Below, piece after piece: positions 1 to 6,412 of a stretch of 8,826 nucleotides of DNA (its first letter is position 1; the number at the start of each line of letters is the position of its first letter). The position numbers and the translations under genes are program-made. A model generated the notes under the pieces. That model had not been told where the DNA came from and did no database searches. It saw only the letters and a program-made list of their open reading frames with translations. This DNA comes from an uncultured bacterium (GTDB taxonomy: Bacteria > Bdellovibrionota_C > UBA2361 > JANWWW01): assembly GCA_938038205.1 (NCBI GenBank), contig CALHSA010000028.1, positions 1-8,826 on the forward strand, written 5' to 3'.

Positions 1-187
1 AAGGTATTTTTAAAGCACCAATAAACTCAAAATTAAATTACTTTTTATAAAACTAATTTTCAACGTTTAATCGGGATTAATAGCCTATTGTTTTATCAAA
101 GATATAAATTAAACGTCTCAGTTAATGTAACTGTTAGAAAAAATTTAAATTTTTCAAAAGTCAGCAAGTAACTTAAAGCTACTTAAA
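1..187. repeat. Non-coding AT-rich stretch with several inverted repeats
   Basis: No gene is visible here; this is the region downstream of the minus-strand gene ending at 188. It holds four perfect dyads: 7-bp arms at 29-35 and 54-60; 9-bp arms ACGTTTAAT (63-71) and ATTAAACGT (108-116); a compact hairpin with 6-bp arms CAGTTA (119-124) and TAACTG (128-133) around a 3-base loop; and a 16-bp perfect palindrome at 139-154 made only of A and T. A weaker 5-bp stem (166-170 with 180-184) sits just past the stop codon at 188. None is followed by a convincing T-run on the minus strand, so I do not call a terminator. In such AT-rich DNA some of these dyads are expected by chance. Confidence 0.4.
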
Positions 188-709
188 TTAATTATTGACC
201 TGCATTGATGAGGGCCAATTATCTGTAATTGTTTTAAAATCTAAGCCTACTCCATGAGGATACTCTTCTAATAATGTTAGTTCTGCCCCCTTATCACCTA
301 TCTTTAATGTTACACGCCCTCCTCCAAGGCTTTTTACGGCGTGCATTTCGTTTTTGAGCAAGCCATTTTTTGTAAGCGTCTCTAAAACCAGAGGATTTAT
401 ATCCTCATAATTAATGACATCAGAATTTACTAAAATAAAAACAATATTTCCCTCAAATTCATAAGCAACAAATAAATATTTTTCTAAATATTCTTCTATA
501 CTCTGTTGAGAAATTGATTGCAGTGTTTCTGATTGAAAATCGTTATTATGTTTAAAAATTAATAATATTGGTATCTTTGCGTTAAAAAAAGCATATGGTA
601 GCCCACTCACAAATTCATCTAAACTTTCGAATATTTTTACCTCAACAAACACAGTATTAATTGTGATCTGACGTAGATGTTTATCAGGAGTTAAGCTATT
701 TTCAAGCAT
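188..709 (-). CDS. Uncharacterised 173-residue protein downstream of flgM-flgN
   Basis: I do not recognise this family. The product is soluble-looking, with no signal peptide or membrane segment, and is acidic overall. Residues about 20-110 alternate hydrophobic strands with helices, including an IPILLIF strand near residue 46. A glycine-rich turn, SLGGGRVTLKIGDKG, lies at about 127-141. It follows flgN on the same strand after an 84-bp spacer, so it is probably co-transcribed with flgM-flgN, and a flagellar or regulatory role is a guess from position only. The ATG at 709 is the only ATG before the upstream in-frame stop at 740-742. A GGAG motif (725-728) lies 15 bases upstream, unusually far, with a run of eight A between. 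It does not look like FliW, CsrA, FlgK or FlgL. The length and clean frame make a real gene likely. Confidence 0.75.
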   Translation of the reverse strand: MLENSLTPDKHLRQITINTVFVEVKIFESLDEFVSGLPYAFFNAKIPILLIFKHNNDFQSETLQSISQQSIEEYLEKYLFVAYEFEGNIVFILVNSDVINYEDINPLVLETLTKNGLLKNEMHAVKSLGGGRVTLKIGDKGAELTLLEEYPHGVGLDFKTITDNWPSSMQVNN

Positions 710-762
710 AAACTTTTTTTTATTCTCCAGAGTAATATTTTAAAAATTAAAAAATCTTTAGT

Positions 763-785
763 AAAGTGCCTAAAACACTTTTTAG
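763..785. repeat. Two overlapping, mutually exclusive hairpins after flgN
   Basis: Just downstream of the flgN stop, AAAGTG (763-768) pairs with CACTTT (776-781). Alternatively CTAAAA (770-775) pairs with TTTTAG (780-785). The two 6-bp stems share bases and cannot form together. On the minus strand the nearest T-run comes about ten bases after the stem, so this would be a weak terminator at best and may allow read-through into the gene ending at 188. Only the pairing is seen; the function is inferred. Confidence 0.25.
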
Positions 786-793
786 TTAAAAAT

Positions 794-1132
794 TTACTCC
801 TCAATAATTTTTCCATCCACTATTCTGTAAGTCCCAGTTTTATCCGAGAACAGTTCTTTTAACGAATCAACTATCTCAATATTTATTTTAAGCATATGCA
901 TGATCTCTGAAAAAAGTTGCCTATTCTCAGTTATTAAATCATTGATCCTCTGCTTTTCCTCAATAGAAATTGAATCTATTTTCAAACGATTCTCTTTCAA
1001 CTCTTCAGCCAACAACTCAATTTCATCAACAAGCCCTGGATCAAGCTGCCCCTTTTGAAGTAAAGATTTAAGTTTTTTAAACAACTTATTCAACTTTTGT
1101 TGCCCATTAAGCTCAATCTCGCTAGGAAGCAT
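794..1132 (-). CDS. flgN: FlgN-like flagellar export chaperone
   Basis: FlgN family proteins are small cytoplasmic helical chaperones that hold the hook-filament junction proteins FlgK and FlgL before export. This 112-residue product is almost entirely helical and highly charged, with predicted amphipathic helices at about 10-50 and 57-97. It ends in a short tail with a Tyr and an Asp-Gly-Lys turn (about 102-108), similar in layout to FlgN tails. It is a little shorter than usual for the family (about 130-160). The main support is position: its ATG (1132-1130) overlaps the flgM stop by one base as TAATG, the classic flgM-flgN pairing with translational coupling. No Shine-Dalgarno motif precedes it, which fits coupling. 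The sequence signature is weak, as is normal for FlgN, so another small coiled-coil protein cannot be excluded. Confidence 0.6.
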   Translation of the reverse strand: MLPSEIELNGQQKLNKLFKKLKSLLQKGQLDPGLVDEIELLAEELKENRLKIDSISIEEKQRINDLITENRQLFSEIMHMLKINIEIVDSLKELFSDKTGTYRIVDGKIIEE

Positions 1133-1425
1133 TAAAAAAGTTTTTCTACAATACTTTTGGCTACTGCTTTAGTATCATAGGAATTAGGGTTTTTCCCTTT
1201 TAGTTGCTCGAGTCTACTTTTATCTAATTGCTTATTCGAAGCCTCAGCTCGCATGGTTTCCAACTCAGAAACTAGCTCTTCGATGTTTTTTAAAGAGTTA
1301 CTGATTCTTCCACTATCCTCTTTCAAAGCCTTCGAATCCACACTCTGCTTATTGAAATTACTTTGCTGCTGATTGTGTATTTTAATTGAGTTAGGTTTTT
1401 TACCAGATGGATCCGAAATTTTCAT
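1132..1425 (-). CDS. flgM: FlgM, anti-sigma-28 factor
   Basis: FlgM binds sigma-28 (FliA) and blocks late flagellar genes until the hook-basal body is finished, when FlgM is exported. The 97-residue product has the expected build: a polar, low-complexity N-terminal half rich in Gln, Asn, Ser and Lys, likely disordered, and a helical C-terminal half. The last 26 residues match the sigma-binding pattern, with LEQLK at 72-76, a short Asn-rich linker, then YDTKAVAKSIVEKLF to the end. Short length, basic Ser-rich start and placement before flgN all agree. A TATAAT box lies just upstream, so the transcript may have almost no leader; only AAAAAG precedes the ATG. A 388-bp gap from flgJ suggests flgM has its own promoter, useful for separate control. 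Confidence 0.75.
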   Translation of the reverse strand: MKISDPSGKKPNSIKIHNQQQSNFNKQSVDSKALKEDSGRISNSLKNIEELVSELETMRAEASNKQLDKSRLEQLKGKNPNSYDTKAVAKSIVEKLF

Positions 1426-1433
1426 CTTTTTAT

Positions 1434-1439
1434 ATTATA
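1434..1439 (-). promoter_or_regulatory. Candidate -10 box for flgM-flgN
   Basis: A perfect TATAAT on the minus strand ends eight bases before the flgM ATG. With usual spacing the transcript would start at or within a few bases of the start codon, giving a nearly leaderless mRNA. There is no good -35 hexamer at 16-18 bases upstream: AAGCAG sits at the 17-base position, beyond a run of eight T. The local sequence is so A/T-rich that chance matches are common. Confidence 0.25.
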
Positions 1440-1778
1440 TCACAAGCAAAAAAAACCTGCTTCATATTAATAGATTCAAAAAACAGCTCAAAAGTTTCTA
1501 ACAAATTTGACTTCTAAAAGGCTGGTTATTATAAATTTCCCCAACAGCCAAAACACCAAGACACATATAAGCTCTTAATAAATATAACAAAATTAGATTA
1601 ACACTGAGACCATAAGATTCAATTAGATACTGCTTTAATCCAGATTTACTCAATTAAAAATCCAAGAAGAAATTTTTAAAAAAATAAAGTTTGGATTATA
1701 AAATAAATCAACATACCCTACCCAAAATCCAGGTAAATCGAAACAGATTTTTATAATCTCAAGTCAAAGAGGGATAAA

Positions 1779-1797
1779 CTTTTTACAAAGTAAAAAG
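1779..1797 (-). terminator. Candidate weak terminator hairpin after flgJ
   Basis: CTTTTTAC (1779-1786) and GTAAAAAG (1790-1797) form a perfect 8-bp stem with a 3-base loop, starting 17 bases beyond the flgJ stop. On the minus strand it is followed by only TTTAT, so termination would be inefficient. The position at the end of the flgF-flgJ run favours a role in ending or attenuating that transcript, or protecting its 3' end. Confidence 0.35.
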
Positions 1798-1813
1798 CCT
1801 TTGAAATTTTCTA

Positions 1814-2056
1814 CTATCCCTTCAATTCTTTTTCTATTAATTGAACAATAGCCGGATTAGCTTTAGTAATACTACTTGAAAGGCTGCTTGTTAGCTGATC
1901 AATCATAAAATCCCTCTCTAAACTAGAGCCTGGTATATCAACATCCTTAAAAAGCTCTTTAATAAGTAACCCAATAAATAATTCACTCAGTTCCTTTGAT
2001 GCCTTTTCTGCTGAATTTTGATTAACTCTATCAAAATTAAGTTTATCTATTTTCAT
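1814..2056 (-). CDS. flgJ: FlgJ-like rod-binding protein, single domain
   Basis: This 80-residue protein matches the N-terminal rod-binding domain of FlgJ, a periplasmic scaffold that caps the growing flagellar rod. The pattern is a helix with LFIGLLIKELFKDV (about residues 26-39), a short polar loop, then a second helix ending with a Pro-containing turn and a charged tail. The glucosaminidase domain that forms the C-terminal half of enterobacterial FlgJ is absent, as in many other bacteria, so a separate muramidase must open the wall. There is no signal peptide, which fits export by the flagellar type III apparatus. The gene starts four bases after the flgI stop with no clear ribosome site, so it is probably translationally coupled. 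It closes the tightly packed run before the 388-bp gap. Confidence 0.75.
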   Translation of the reverse strand: MKIDKLNFDRVNQNSAEKASKELSELFIGLLIKELFKDVDIPGSSLERDFMIDQLTSSLSSSITKANPAIVQLIEKELKG

Positions 2057-2060
2057 ACTG

Positions 2061-3182
2061 TTACATAATCACAAGCTCAGCATTTAAAGCCCCCGCCTTT
2101 TTTAAGGCATTGAAAATTGATATCAAGTCTCTTGGTGTAACCCCTAACGCATTCAGACCCCTTACTAAGTCCGTAAGATTAGCCTCTCCTCCAATCTCAT
2201 TTAACCCTCTTTTCTCTTCGAGGGTGGATAGCTCAGTGTTTTCAATCACCTGAGTCTCGCCCTCCCCTAGTGGATTTGGTTGACTTACAGATGTTGTGCT
2301 CTTTACCACAACACTAATATTTCCATGTGCTAAGGCTACTTTTGAAACTTTAACTTGATCAGTGACTATAACAGTTCCGGTTCTCTCATTAATTACAACT
2401 ACAGCGGCTTTGCCCACCTCAACTTTTAAATTCTCTAATTGAGACACAAGCTCCACAAACTCTTGCCTTCCAGATACCCCAGCCTTTACTAAATCAACAT
2501 CTATGGTTCCACTATCAAATGCAACCGCTACATCCTTACCAAGTAAGTCATTTATTAATTTCTGCACATAGTTTGCCGTGGTAAAATCAGGTTGTCGAAG
2601 ATAAATTCTAATTGCTCTCCTTTGAGTTATGTCAAAATTAACTGCCCTCTCTACTATCGCTCCGTTCGAAATATAGCCTACTGTGGGATGATTCTGTGTA
2701 ATTGAATCTCCAGCAGCTGTTTGATAACTGTACCCTCCTATCGTCAATGGCCCTTGAGCTACTGCATACACTTGGCCATCAGGACCTTTAAGCGGAGTAA
2801 GGATCAGAGTACCACCTTGAAGGCTTTTCGCATCTCCTATTGAGGATACAACAACATCAAGTGTTGTGCCAACACCAGCAAAAGGCGGTAGATCAGCAGT
2901 AACCATTACAGCTGCCGAATTCTTGACTTTTACTTGTTTTGGATCAACTTTAACACCAAAAACCTCCAACATATTTGCAACGGATTTTACAGTGAAAAAA
3001 CTACTTCCTCCATCACCTGTTCCATTTAAACCAACAACCAACCCATATCCAATAAGCTGATTACCTCTAACCCCCTCAATTTTTGCTATATCTTTTAAAC
3101 GAGGGGTGGCCACAGCTATTGATACTAAAACTATAATAAATCTCAAAACGGCCATAGATCCCGTATTAAATTGCTTAACCAT
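2061..3182 (-). CDS. flgI: FlgI, flagellar P-ring protein
   Basis: FlgI polymerises in the periplasm around the distal rod to form the P ring in the peptidoglycan layer. The 373-residue length is usual. Strong family signatures are NQLIGYGLVVGLNGTGD at residues 41-57, the segment VVVSSIGDAKSLQGGTL soon after 100, and a typical C-terminus with LGVTPRDLI and a terminal ELVIM. An N-terminal signal peptide has a hydrophobic core FIIVLVSIAVA, with cleavage expected before Thr-Pro near residue 26. Two starts are possible. ATG at 3182 has an AAAGGGG motif just upstream and overlaps flgH by 40 bases. ATG at 3155 would give a compact 16-residue signal peptide and a 13-base overlap. I keep the longer form with low certainty. 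FlgA, encoded two genes upstream, is its assembly chaperone. Confidence 0.95.
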   Translation of the reverse strand: MVKQFNTGSMAVLRFIIVLVSIAVATPRLKDIAKIEGVRGNQLIGYGLVVGLNGTGDGGSSFFTVKSVANMLEVFGVKVDPKQVKVKNSAAVMVTADLPPFAGVGTTLDVVVSSIGDAKSLQGGTLILTPLKGPDGQVYAVAQGPLTIGGYSYQTAAGDSITQNHPTVGYISNGAIVERAVNFDITQRRAIRIYLRQPDFTTANYVQKLINDLLGKDVAVAFDSGTIDVDLVKAGVSGRQEFVELVSQLENLKVEVGKAAVVVINERTGTVIVTDQVKVSKVALAHGNISVVVKSTTSVSQPNPLGEGETQVIENTELSTLEEKRGLNEIGGEANLTDLVRGLNALGVTPRDLISIFNALKKAGALNAELVIM

Positions 3183-3949
3183 CCGCCCCTTTGTGGGCTA
3201 CTCACAGAACCAGATCCTACAAAATCAATTCTGGCATTCGCTAACCGTTGAGAATCAAGCTGATTGAATGAATCAATATCCTCCGGCCTTGCGTAACCAC
3301 TAATTACAAGAATCTGCTCCTCATTATTCACCTTTATATGTTTCCTACCCTCTAACCTCAATAACCCAGAGGGAGTGATATCGGTAACCAGTGCTGTAAT
3401 TGTTGCTTTAATTTTCCCTTTCCTCTCTGTTGTTCCCTCATTCTTGGTGCTTGATTCACTGCCTCCTTTCACTAAAGGCTTGGTCAAATCAACATTACCT
3501 GAATCATCCTTACTGAGGTAAGTATCTATCCTCTTAAATAACCACTGAGGTATACCAAGAAACTGCTCGATTGTTGCTGACACATCACTTTTTGACTTAA
3601 CATCTGTTTTAGCATCAGTTGTGGCCTCAGCCGTGTCATAAATTAAAATCGTTACCAGATCATTTACTTGAATTCCTCTTCTATCAGCCGATATAAAACC
3701 GTTCCTAAAATCATCTCTCCACAGACTAGCAGATGAGCCAACGTTGTATGGTCCGTATTTCCAGTAATCATCATTTTGTAAAACTGTTCCTTGAATTGCA
3801 AAATTCGCTCTTGCTGAGTTATCAACTGTTTCTGGAATAGTATAAGGTATATCAGTTCTTGTAGAGGCTTTCACACTACTTGTTTTAACAGACGAACAAC
3901 CAACGATAATAAAACTTAAACCTAAACAGTAAGCTATCCTAATTAACAT
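3143..3949 (-). CDS. flgH: FlgH, flagellar L-ring lipoprotein
   Basis: FlgH is the outer-membrane lipoprotein that forms the L ring around the rod. The chosen ATG at 3949 gives 268 residues, starting with a classic lipoprotein signal: one Arg, a hydrophobic core and the lipobox IVGC with Cys18 as the lipidated residue. Ser at +2 fits outer-membrane sorting. Family signatures follow: SLWRDD at 75-80, DRRGIQVNDLVTILIYD at 89-105, then an Ala/Thr-rich stretch, and a C-terminus with Gly-Trp-Leu and a final Trp-Pro-Phe. The frame is open 90 bases further upstream to an ATG at 4039, but that would put a very basic 30-residue extension before the signal peptide and lacks a ribosome site. The 3949 start has GGAG six bases upstream. 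It overlaps the flgA end by 11 bases. Confidence 0.93.
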   Translation of the reverse strand: MLIRIAYCLGLSFIIVGCSSVKTSSVKASTRTDIPYTIPETVDNSARANFAIQGTVLQNDDYWKYGPYNVGSSASLWRDDFRNGFISADRRGIQVNDLVTILIYDTAEATTDAKTDVKSKSDVSATIEQFLGIPQWLFKRIDTYLSKDDSGNVDLTKPLVKGGSESSTKNEGTTERKGKIKATITALVTDITPSGLLRLEGRKHIKVNNEEQILVISGYARPEDIDSFNQLDSQRLANARIDFVGSGSVSSPQRGGWLSNLIRDLWPF

Positions 3950-4868
3950 AAATTTCTCCAGTATCCACAACAATACCTTGAATAATTTTATTTGAGGTTG
4001 GATTTTTAACCTCAACTTTTTCACCTTTAGCCGCATCATTAAGAGCCAGACCTAACATTCTAATCTCGAGATTACCTGCCTTAAATTTAACCTCAACTGG
4101 CTCTTTTCTTTTAACAAGAAGTAGCTTTTGCGTATTTAAATTAGAGCAAACCGTGTCAGGTAAAACTGGCCGCGTTATTTCTCTTCCTACACAATCGGCC
4201 TTTGATAAGCCGTTTATCGAAGCTAAATCAACCTCTAGCAGTTTTACATTCTCCTCTTTTACGACCTCTCCTGGATTGAGAGCAGTTGTAAAAAAAGCAA
4301 CTAGTTTAACTTCCTTAGACTCAAATGGAACCTCTAATTCATACTGAAATTTTTCCCCAAAACTCGTTTCTTCAACTAAAATGCGCGCCAGGTTCGGGAT
4401 CTTAAATAAATTCACATCAGTAACCGTAATATCATATTCTGATGTAGGAACACTTAAATTTTCTGCAAATACTTTTGTAACACGTCGTGGCTGCGATTTC
4501 GTTTGAATAAACGATTGAATTTTATCTATCAAATAGCTCTCCTGTATCTTTGAAAAACTTCTTTGTATTTTAATTTCAGTTGGAATTGAGTAACCAAGCT
4601 TATCCATATTGAACCCAGCCTTTTGTATTTTGTCTAGAATATCACTTCCTTTAATCTCTACAACCGCACCAGGTTTAACACCAGAGACGATAACCAATCC
4701 TGCTAATGCTTTAGCCATCTCTAAATTTTTTAATGGCGTTATTGAGGCTATATCTCCCAAAAATACATTTGATGACACAACCTCTGATTGATGATTAACA
4801 CGAATTTCAACATCATACTCTTGAGCACAAAGCAGTGTAAAAATTAAAAGAAATATTTTAATTATCAT
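3939..4868 (-). CDS. flgA: FlgA, P-ring assembly chaperone
   Basis: FlgA is a periplasmic chaperone that helps FlgI assemble into the P ring. The 309-residue product begins with a short signal peptide (about residues 1-14, hydrophobic IIKIFLLIFTLLCA). Its Cys is preceded by Leu-Leu, so it is not a lipobox. The N-terminal half is poorly conserved. The C-terminal half matches an SAF-type domain, with LNPGEVVKEENVKLLEVDLA at roughly 197-216, then the FlgA C-terminal beta domain with conserved features: REITRPVLPDT, a long strand pair, AAKGEKVEVKNPTSNKIIQG and a final Val-Asp-Thr-Gly turn. It is longer than enterobacterial FlgA (about 220) because of the extra N-terminal region, as in other non-enteric bacteria. 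The start codon overlaps the flgG stop as ATGA, with no strong ribosome site, so coupling is likely. Confidence 0.88.
   Translation of the reverse strand: MIIKIFLLIFTLLCAQEYDVEIRVNHQSEVVSSNVFLGDIASITPLKNLEMAKALAGLVIVSGVKPGAVVEIKGSDILDKIQKAGFNMDKLGYSIPTEIKIQRSFSKIQESYLIDKIQSFIQTKSQPRRVTKVFAENLSVPTSEYDITVTDVNLFKIPNLARILVEETSFGEKFQYELEVPFESKEVKLVAFFTTALNPGEVVKEENVKLLEVDLASINGLSKADCVGREITRPVLPDTVCSNLNTQKLLLVKRKEPVEVKFKAGNLEIRMLGLALNDAAKGEKVEVKNPTSNKIIQGIVVDTGEIYVN
3956..3959 (-). promoter_or_regulatory. Ribosome binding site that sets the flgH start
   Basis: GGAG on the minus strand lies six bases before the ATG at 3949, inside the end of flgA. It supports this start over the upstream ATG at 4039 and agrees with the position of the lipoprotein signal peptide. 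Confidence 0.75.
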
Positions 4869-5653
4869 CTTTTTAATCCAATAACCTGACTCAACATTTC
4901 CTCAGCAGTGAGGATACCTTTGGATGCAGCCTCGTACGCTTTCTGTGCTGAAATCATATTTACAATTTCATTCACTACACTTACATTACTTGACTCTAAA
5001 AATCCCTGTTGAATTGATCCAAAACCATCTCGCGAAAACTCCCCCTCTTGAGCCTCACCGGATTCGGATGTTACAACAAACAAATTACTTCCAATACTTT
5101 TTAGCCCTCCAGGATTAGCAAATCGAAATGCTGTAATTGTGCCCGCGCTCTGAGGATTTGCATTACCTGGAATTTGATAAGTTACAAAACCCTCCCTAGA
5201 TATTGTTATATTAATAGCCTCTGGCGGCAAAGCTTCAACCCCGAGGACTCGATAGCCATCTGGAGTTACTAGGTAGCCATCTGATGATAAACTTAAATTT
5301 CCAGCTCGTGTGTAAGCTAACGTGCCATCAGGAAGCTCTACAGCAAAAAAACCATCCCCCTGAATTGCGATGTCAAGCGGATTGGCACTCGGTATTAAGT
5401 CACCCTGCGTAAAAATTCTAGTTGTACCGTTAACTCGCACCCCTAACCCCACAAATATACCGGTGGGCGATTGAGTATTCTCGTCAGTCTGAGCCCCTGG
5501 CTCAAGAAGATATTCATAGGTAAGATCCTCAAAATTAGCTCGAGCTTTTTTAAAACCTGTTGTGTTTGCGTTAGCTAGATTATTAGCGATAGTATCTAGC
5601 TGAAACTGCTGAGAAACCATGCCAGTTGCTGCAGAATATAATGCTCTAATCAT
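4865..5653 (-). CDS. flgG: FlgG, distal rod protein
   Basis: FlgG forms the distal rod of the flagellar basal body, the part the P and L rings surround. The 262-residue length is exactly typical. It carries the rod/hook family N-terminal signature NNLANANTTGFKK at residues 24-36, the segment GLGVRV near 70, the central QGDGFFAVELPDG, TRAGNLSLSSDGYLVTPDGY, and the C-terminal helix beginning SNVSVVNEIVNMISAQKAYE (222-241). These N- and C-terminal helices pack together in the assembled rod. There is no signal peptide because the protein is exported by the flagellar type III system. Its ATG overlaps the flgF stop by four bases, and it has the best ribosome binding site in the window (GGAGG, six bases away), consistent with the higher copy number of FlgG than FlgF. 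Confidence 0.97.
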   Translation of the reverse strand: MIRALYSAATGMVSQQFQLDTIANNLANANTTGFKKARANFEDLTYEYLLEPGAQTDENTQSPTGIFVGLGVRVNGTTRIFTQGDLIPSANPLDIAIQGDGFFAVELPDGTLAYTRAGNLSLSSDGYLVTPDGYRVLGVEALPPEAINITISREGFVTYQIPGNANPQSAGTITAFRFANPGGLKSIGSNLFVVTSESGEAQEGEFSRDGFGSIQQGFLESSNVSVVNEIVNMISAQKAYEAASKGILTAEEMLSQVIGLKR

Positions 5654-6411
5654 ATCGAGCCTCCATTAATTGATGATTGATTAATCTCATCAATGGTTTT
5701 AATCAACTTTACATACAAATCGAATTGCTTATTAGTTGTGATCAAATTTATGATTGTTGGGATTAGTTCCACATTACTCTGTTCGATACTCTCAACGGCA
5801 AGATTAGGATTGGTAACCGGTTCAAGATTCCCTTGCGCTTCAAATAAATTTCCACCCAATTTTTTAGGTGGCTCAGATGTCTGAACAACTCTAATTTTCC
5901 CAAGAAAAGTAATCCCCTCAGTTGTCAGACCATAAACAGATCCATCAGTGGAGATCCTAACGTTACTAGCCCCTTGAACATTAATGAATCCACCTTCTGA
6001 GAGAATCTTATATCCAGATGGTGTGGCTAGATCCCCATCCTTATCGATCTCTAAATTACCAGCCCTAGTTAACGCTAAACCATCATTAATTTGGACAACA
6101 AAAAACTGATTAGGATTAGTTAGTGCTACATCTAAAGGTCTTTGTGTTGGTATTATAGGTCCTTGGCTAAAATCTGTTATTTCAGATCCAAATCGACTAC
6201 CCTTGTACCTATCAAAATCAAAGTAACTATACTCACCTGCCCACCCCATTTCTGATGCAAGAGATTCGTTGAATCTTTGTTCTGCAACACTTACTTTATC
6301 GCGCTTGTACCCTACAGTGTTAACGTTGGCCAGATTGTTGTTCAAAATATCAAGTTTTCGGAATAGATAAAAACCAGCTGTTGACAAAGAGTAAGTTCCA
6401 AAATCTGTCAT
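5650..6411 (-). CDS. flgF: FlgF, proximal rod protein
   Basis: FlgF is a rod component of the flagellar basal body and a paralogue of FlgG. The 253-residue product has the shared N-terminal signature NNNLANVNTVGYK (24-36), a central FFVVQINDG and TRAGNLEIDKDGDLATPSGY, and a C-terminal helix with EQSNVELIPTIINLITTNKQ. It differs from the following FlgG by a more divergent start, a Tyr/Phe/Asp-rich insert after residue 55 and a less conserved middle, all normal for FlgF. Its position directly before flgG supports the name. The start is set by context: the upstream gene stops with TAA, then one base, then ATG, with TTAGG just before as a modest ribosome site. It overlaps flgG by four bases at its end. 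Confidence 0.9.
   Translation of the reverse strand: MTDFGTYSLSTAGFYLFRKLDILNNNLANVNTVGYKRDKVSVAEQRFNESLASEMGWAGEYSYFDFDRYKGSRFGSEITDFSQGPIIPTQRPLDVALTNPNQFFVVQINDGLALTRAGNLEIDKDGDLATPSGYKILSEGGFINVQGASNVRISTDGSVYGLTTEGITFLGKIRVVQTSEPPKKLGGNLFEAQGNLEPVTNPNLAVESIEQSNVELIPTIINLITTNKQFDLYVKLIKTIDEINQSSINGGSI
5660..5664 (-). promoter_or_regulatory. Strong ribosome binding site of flgG
   Basis: GGAGG on the minus strand, with a six-base spacer to the flgG ATG, is the closest match to the anti-Shine-Dalgarno complement in the window. Neighbouring flgA, flgJ and flgN rely on overlaps or have weak sites. Confidence 0.75.
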
Positions 6412-6412
6412 T

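Larger units (their letters stand above)
1426..1813. other. 388-bp gap between flgJ and flgM
   Basis: No established gene lies here, which contrasts with the tight packing on either side. Seen in it: a hairpin at 1779-1797 near the flgJ end; 7-bp inverted arms AATCCAA (1659-1665) and TTGGATT (1691-1697) around a 25-base A/T-rich loop; a 5-bp dyad AGATT/AATCT near 1745-1760; and TATAAT on the minus strand at 1434-1439, 1528-1533 and 1695-1700. There is also an open minus-strand frame from a TTG at 1653 to a TAG at 1498 (51 residues) whose second half has a protein-like composition. It lacks an ATG start and a ribosome binding site, so I do not call it a gene. No sigma-28 or sigma-54 promoter with good consensus was found. 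Confidence 0.5.

Noticed and set aside
1434-1700. Sigma-28 or sigma-54 promoter for flgM
   Set aside because: I looked for TAAA-N15-GCCGATAA and for GG/GC elements spaced for -24/-12 on the minus strand. No match had the right spacing.
2866-3060. 64-codon plus-strand open frame
   Set aside because: It lies entirely opposite the conserved N-terminal part of flgI and has no recognisable features.
3950-4039. Upstream 30-residue extension of FlgH
   Set aside because: It is a basic stretch within the flgA C-terminal coding region. It would bury the lipoprotein signal peptide, and the internal ATG has a proper ribosome site.
4153-4347. 64-codon plus-strand open frame
   Set aside because: It lies opposite the conserved SAF region of flgA; Ser/Thr-rich shadow translation.
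4609-4791. 60-codon plus-strand open frame
   Set aside because: It is opposite the N-terminal part of flgA, with no ribosome site or domain.
4924-5118. 64-codon plus-strand open frame
   Set aside because: It lies opposite the strongly conserved C-terminal helix of flgG.
5693-5884. 63-codon plus-strand open frame
   Set aside because: It is opposite the C-terminal part of flgF and shows no independent coding evidence.
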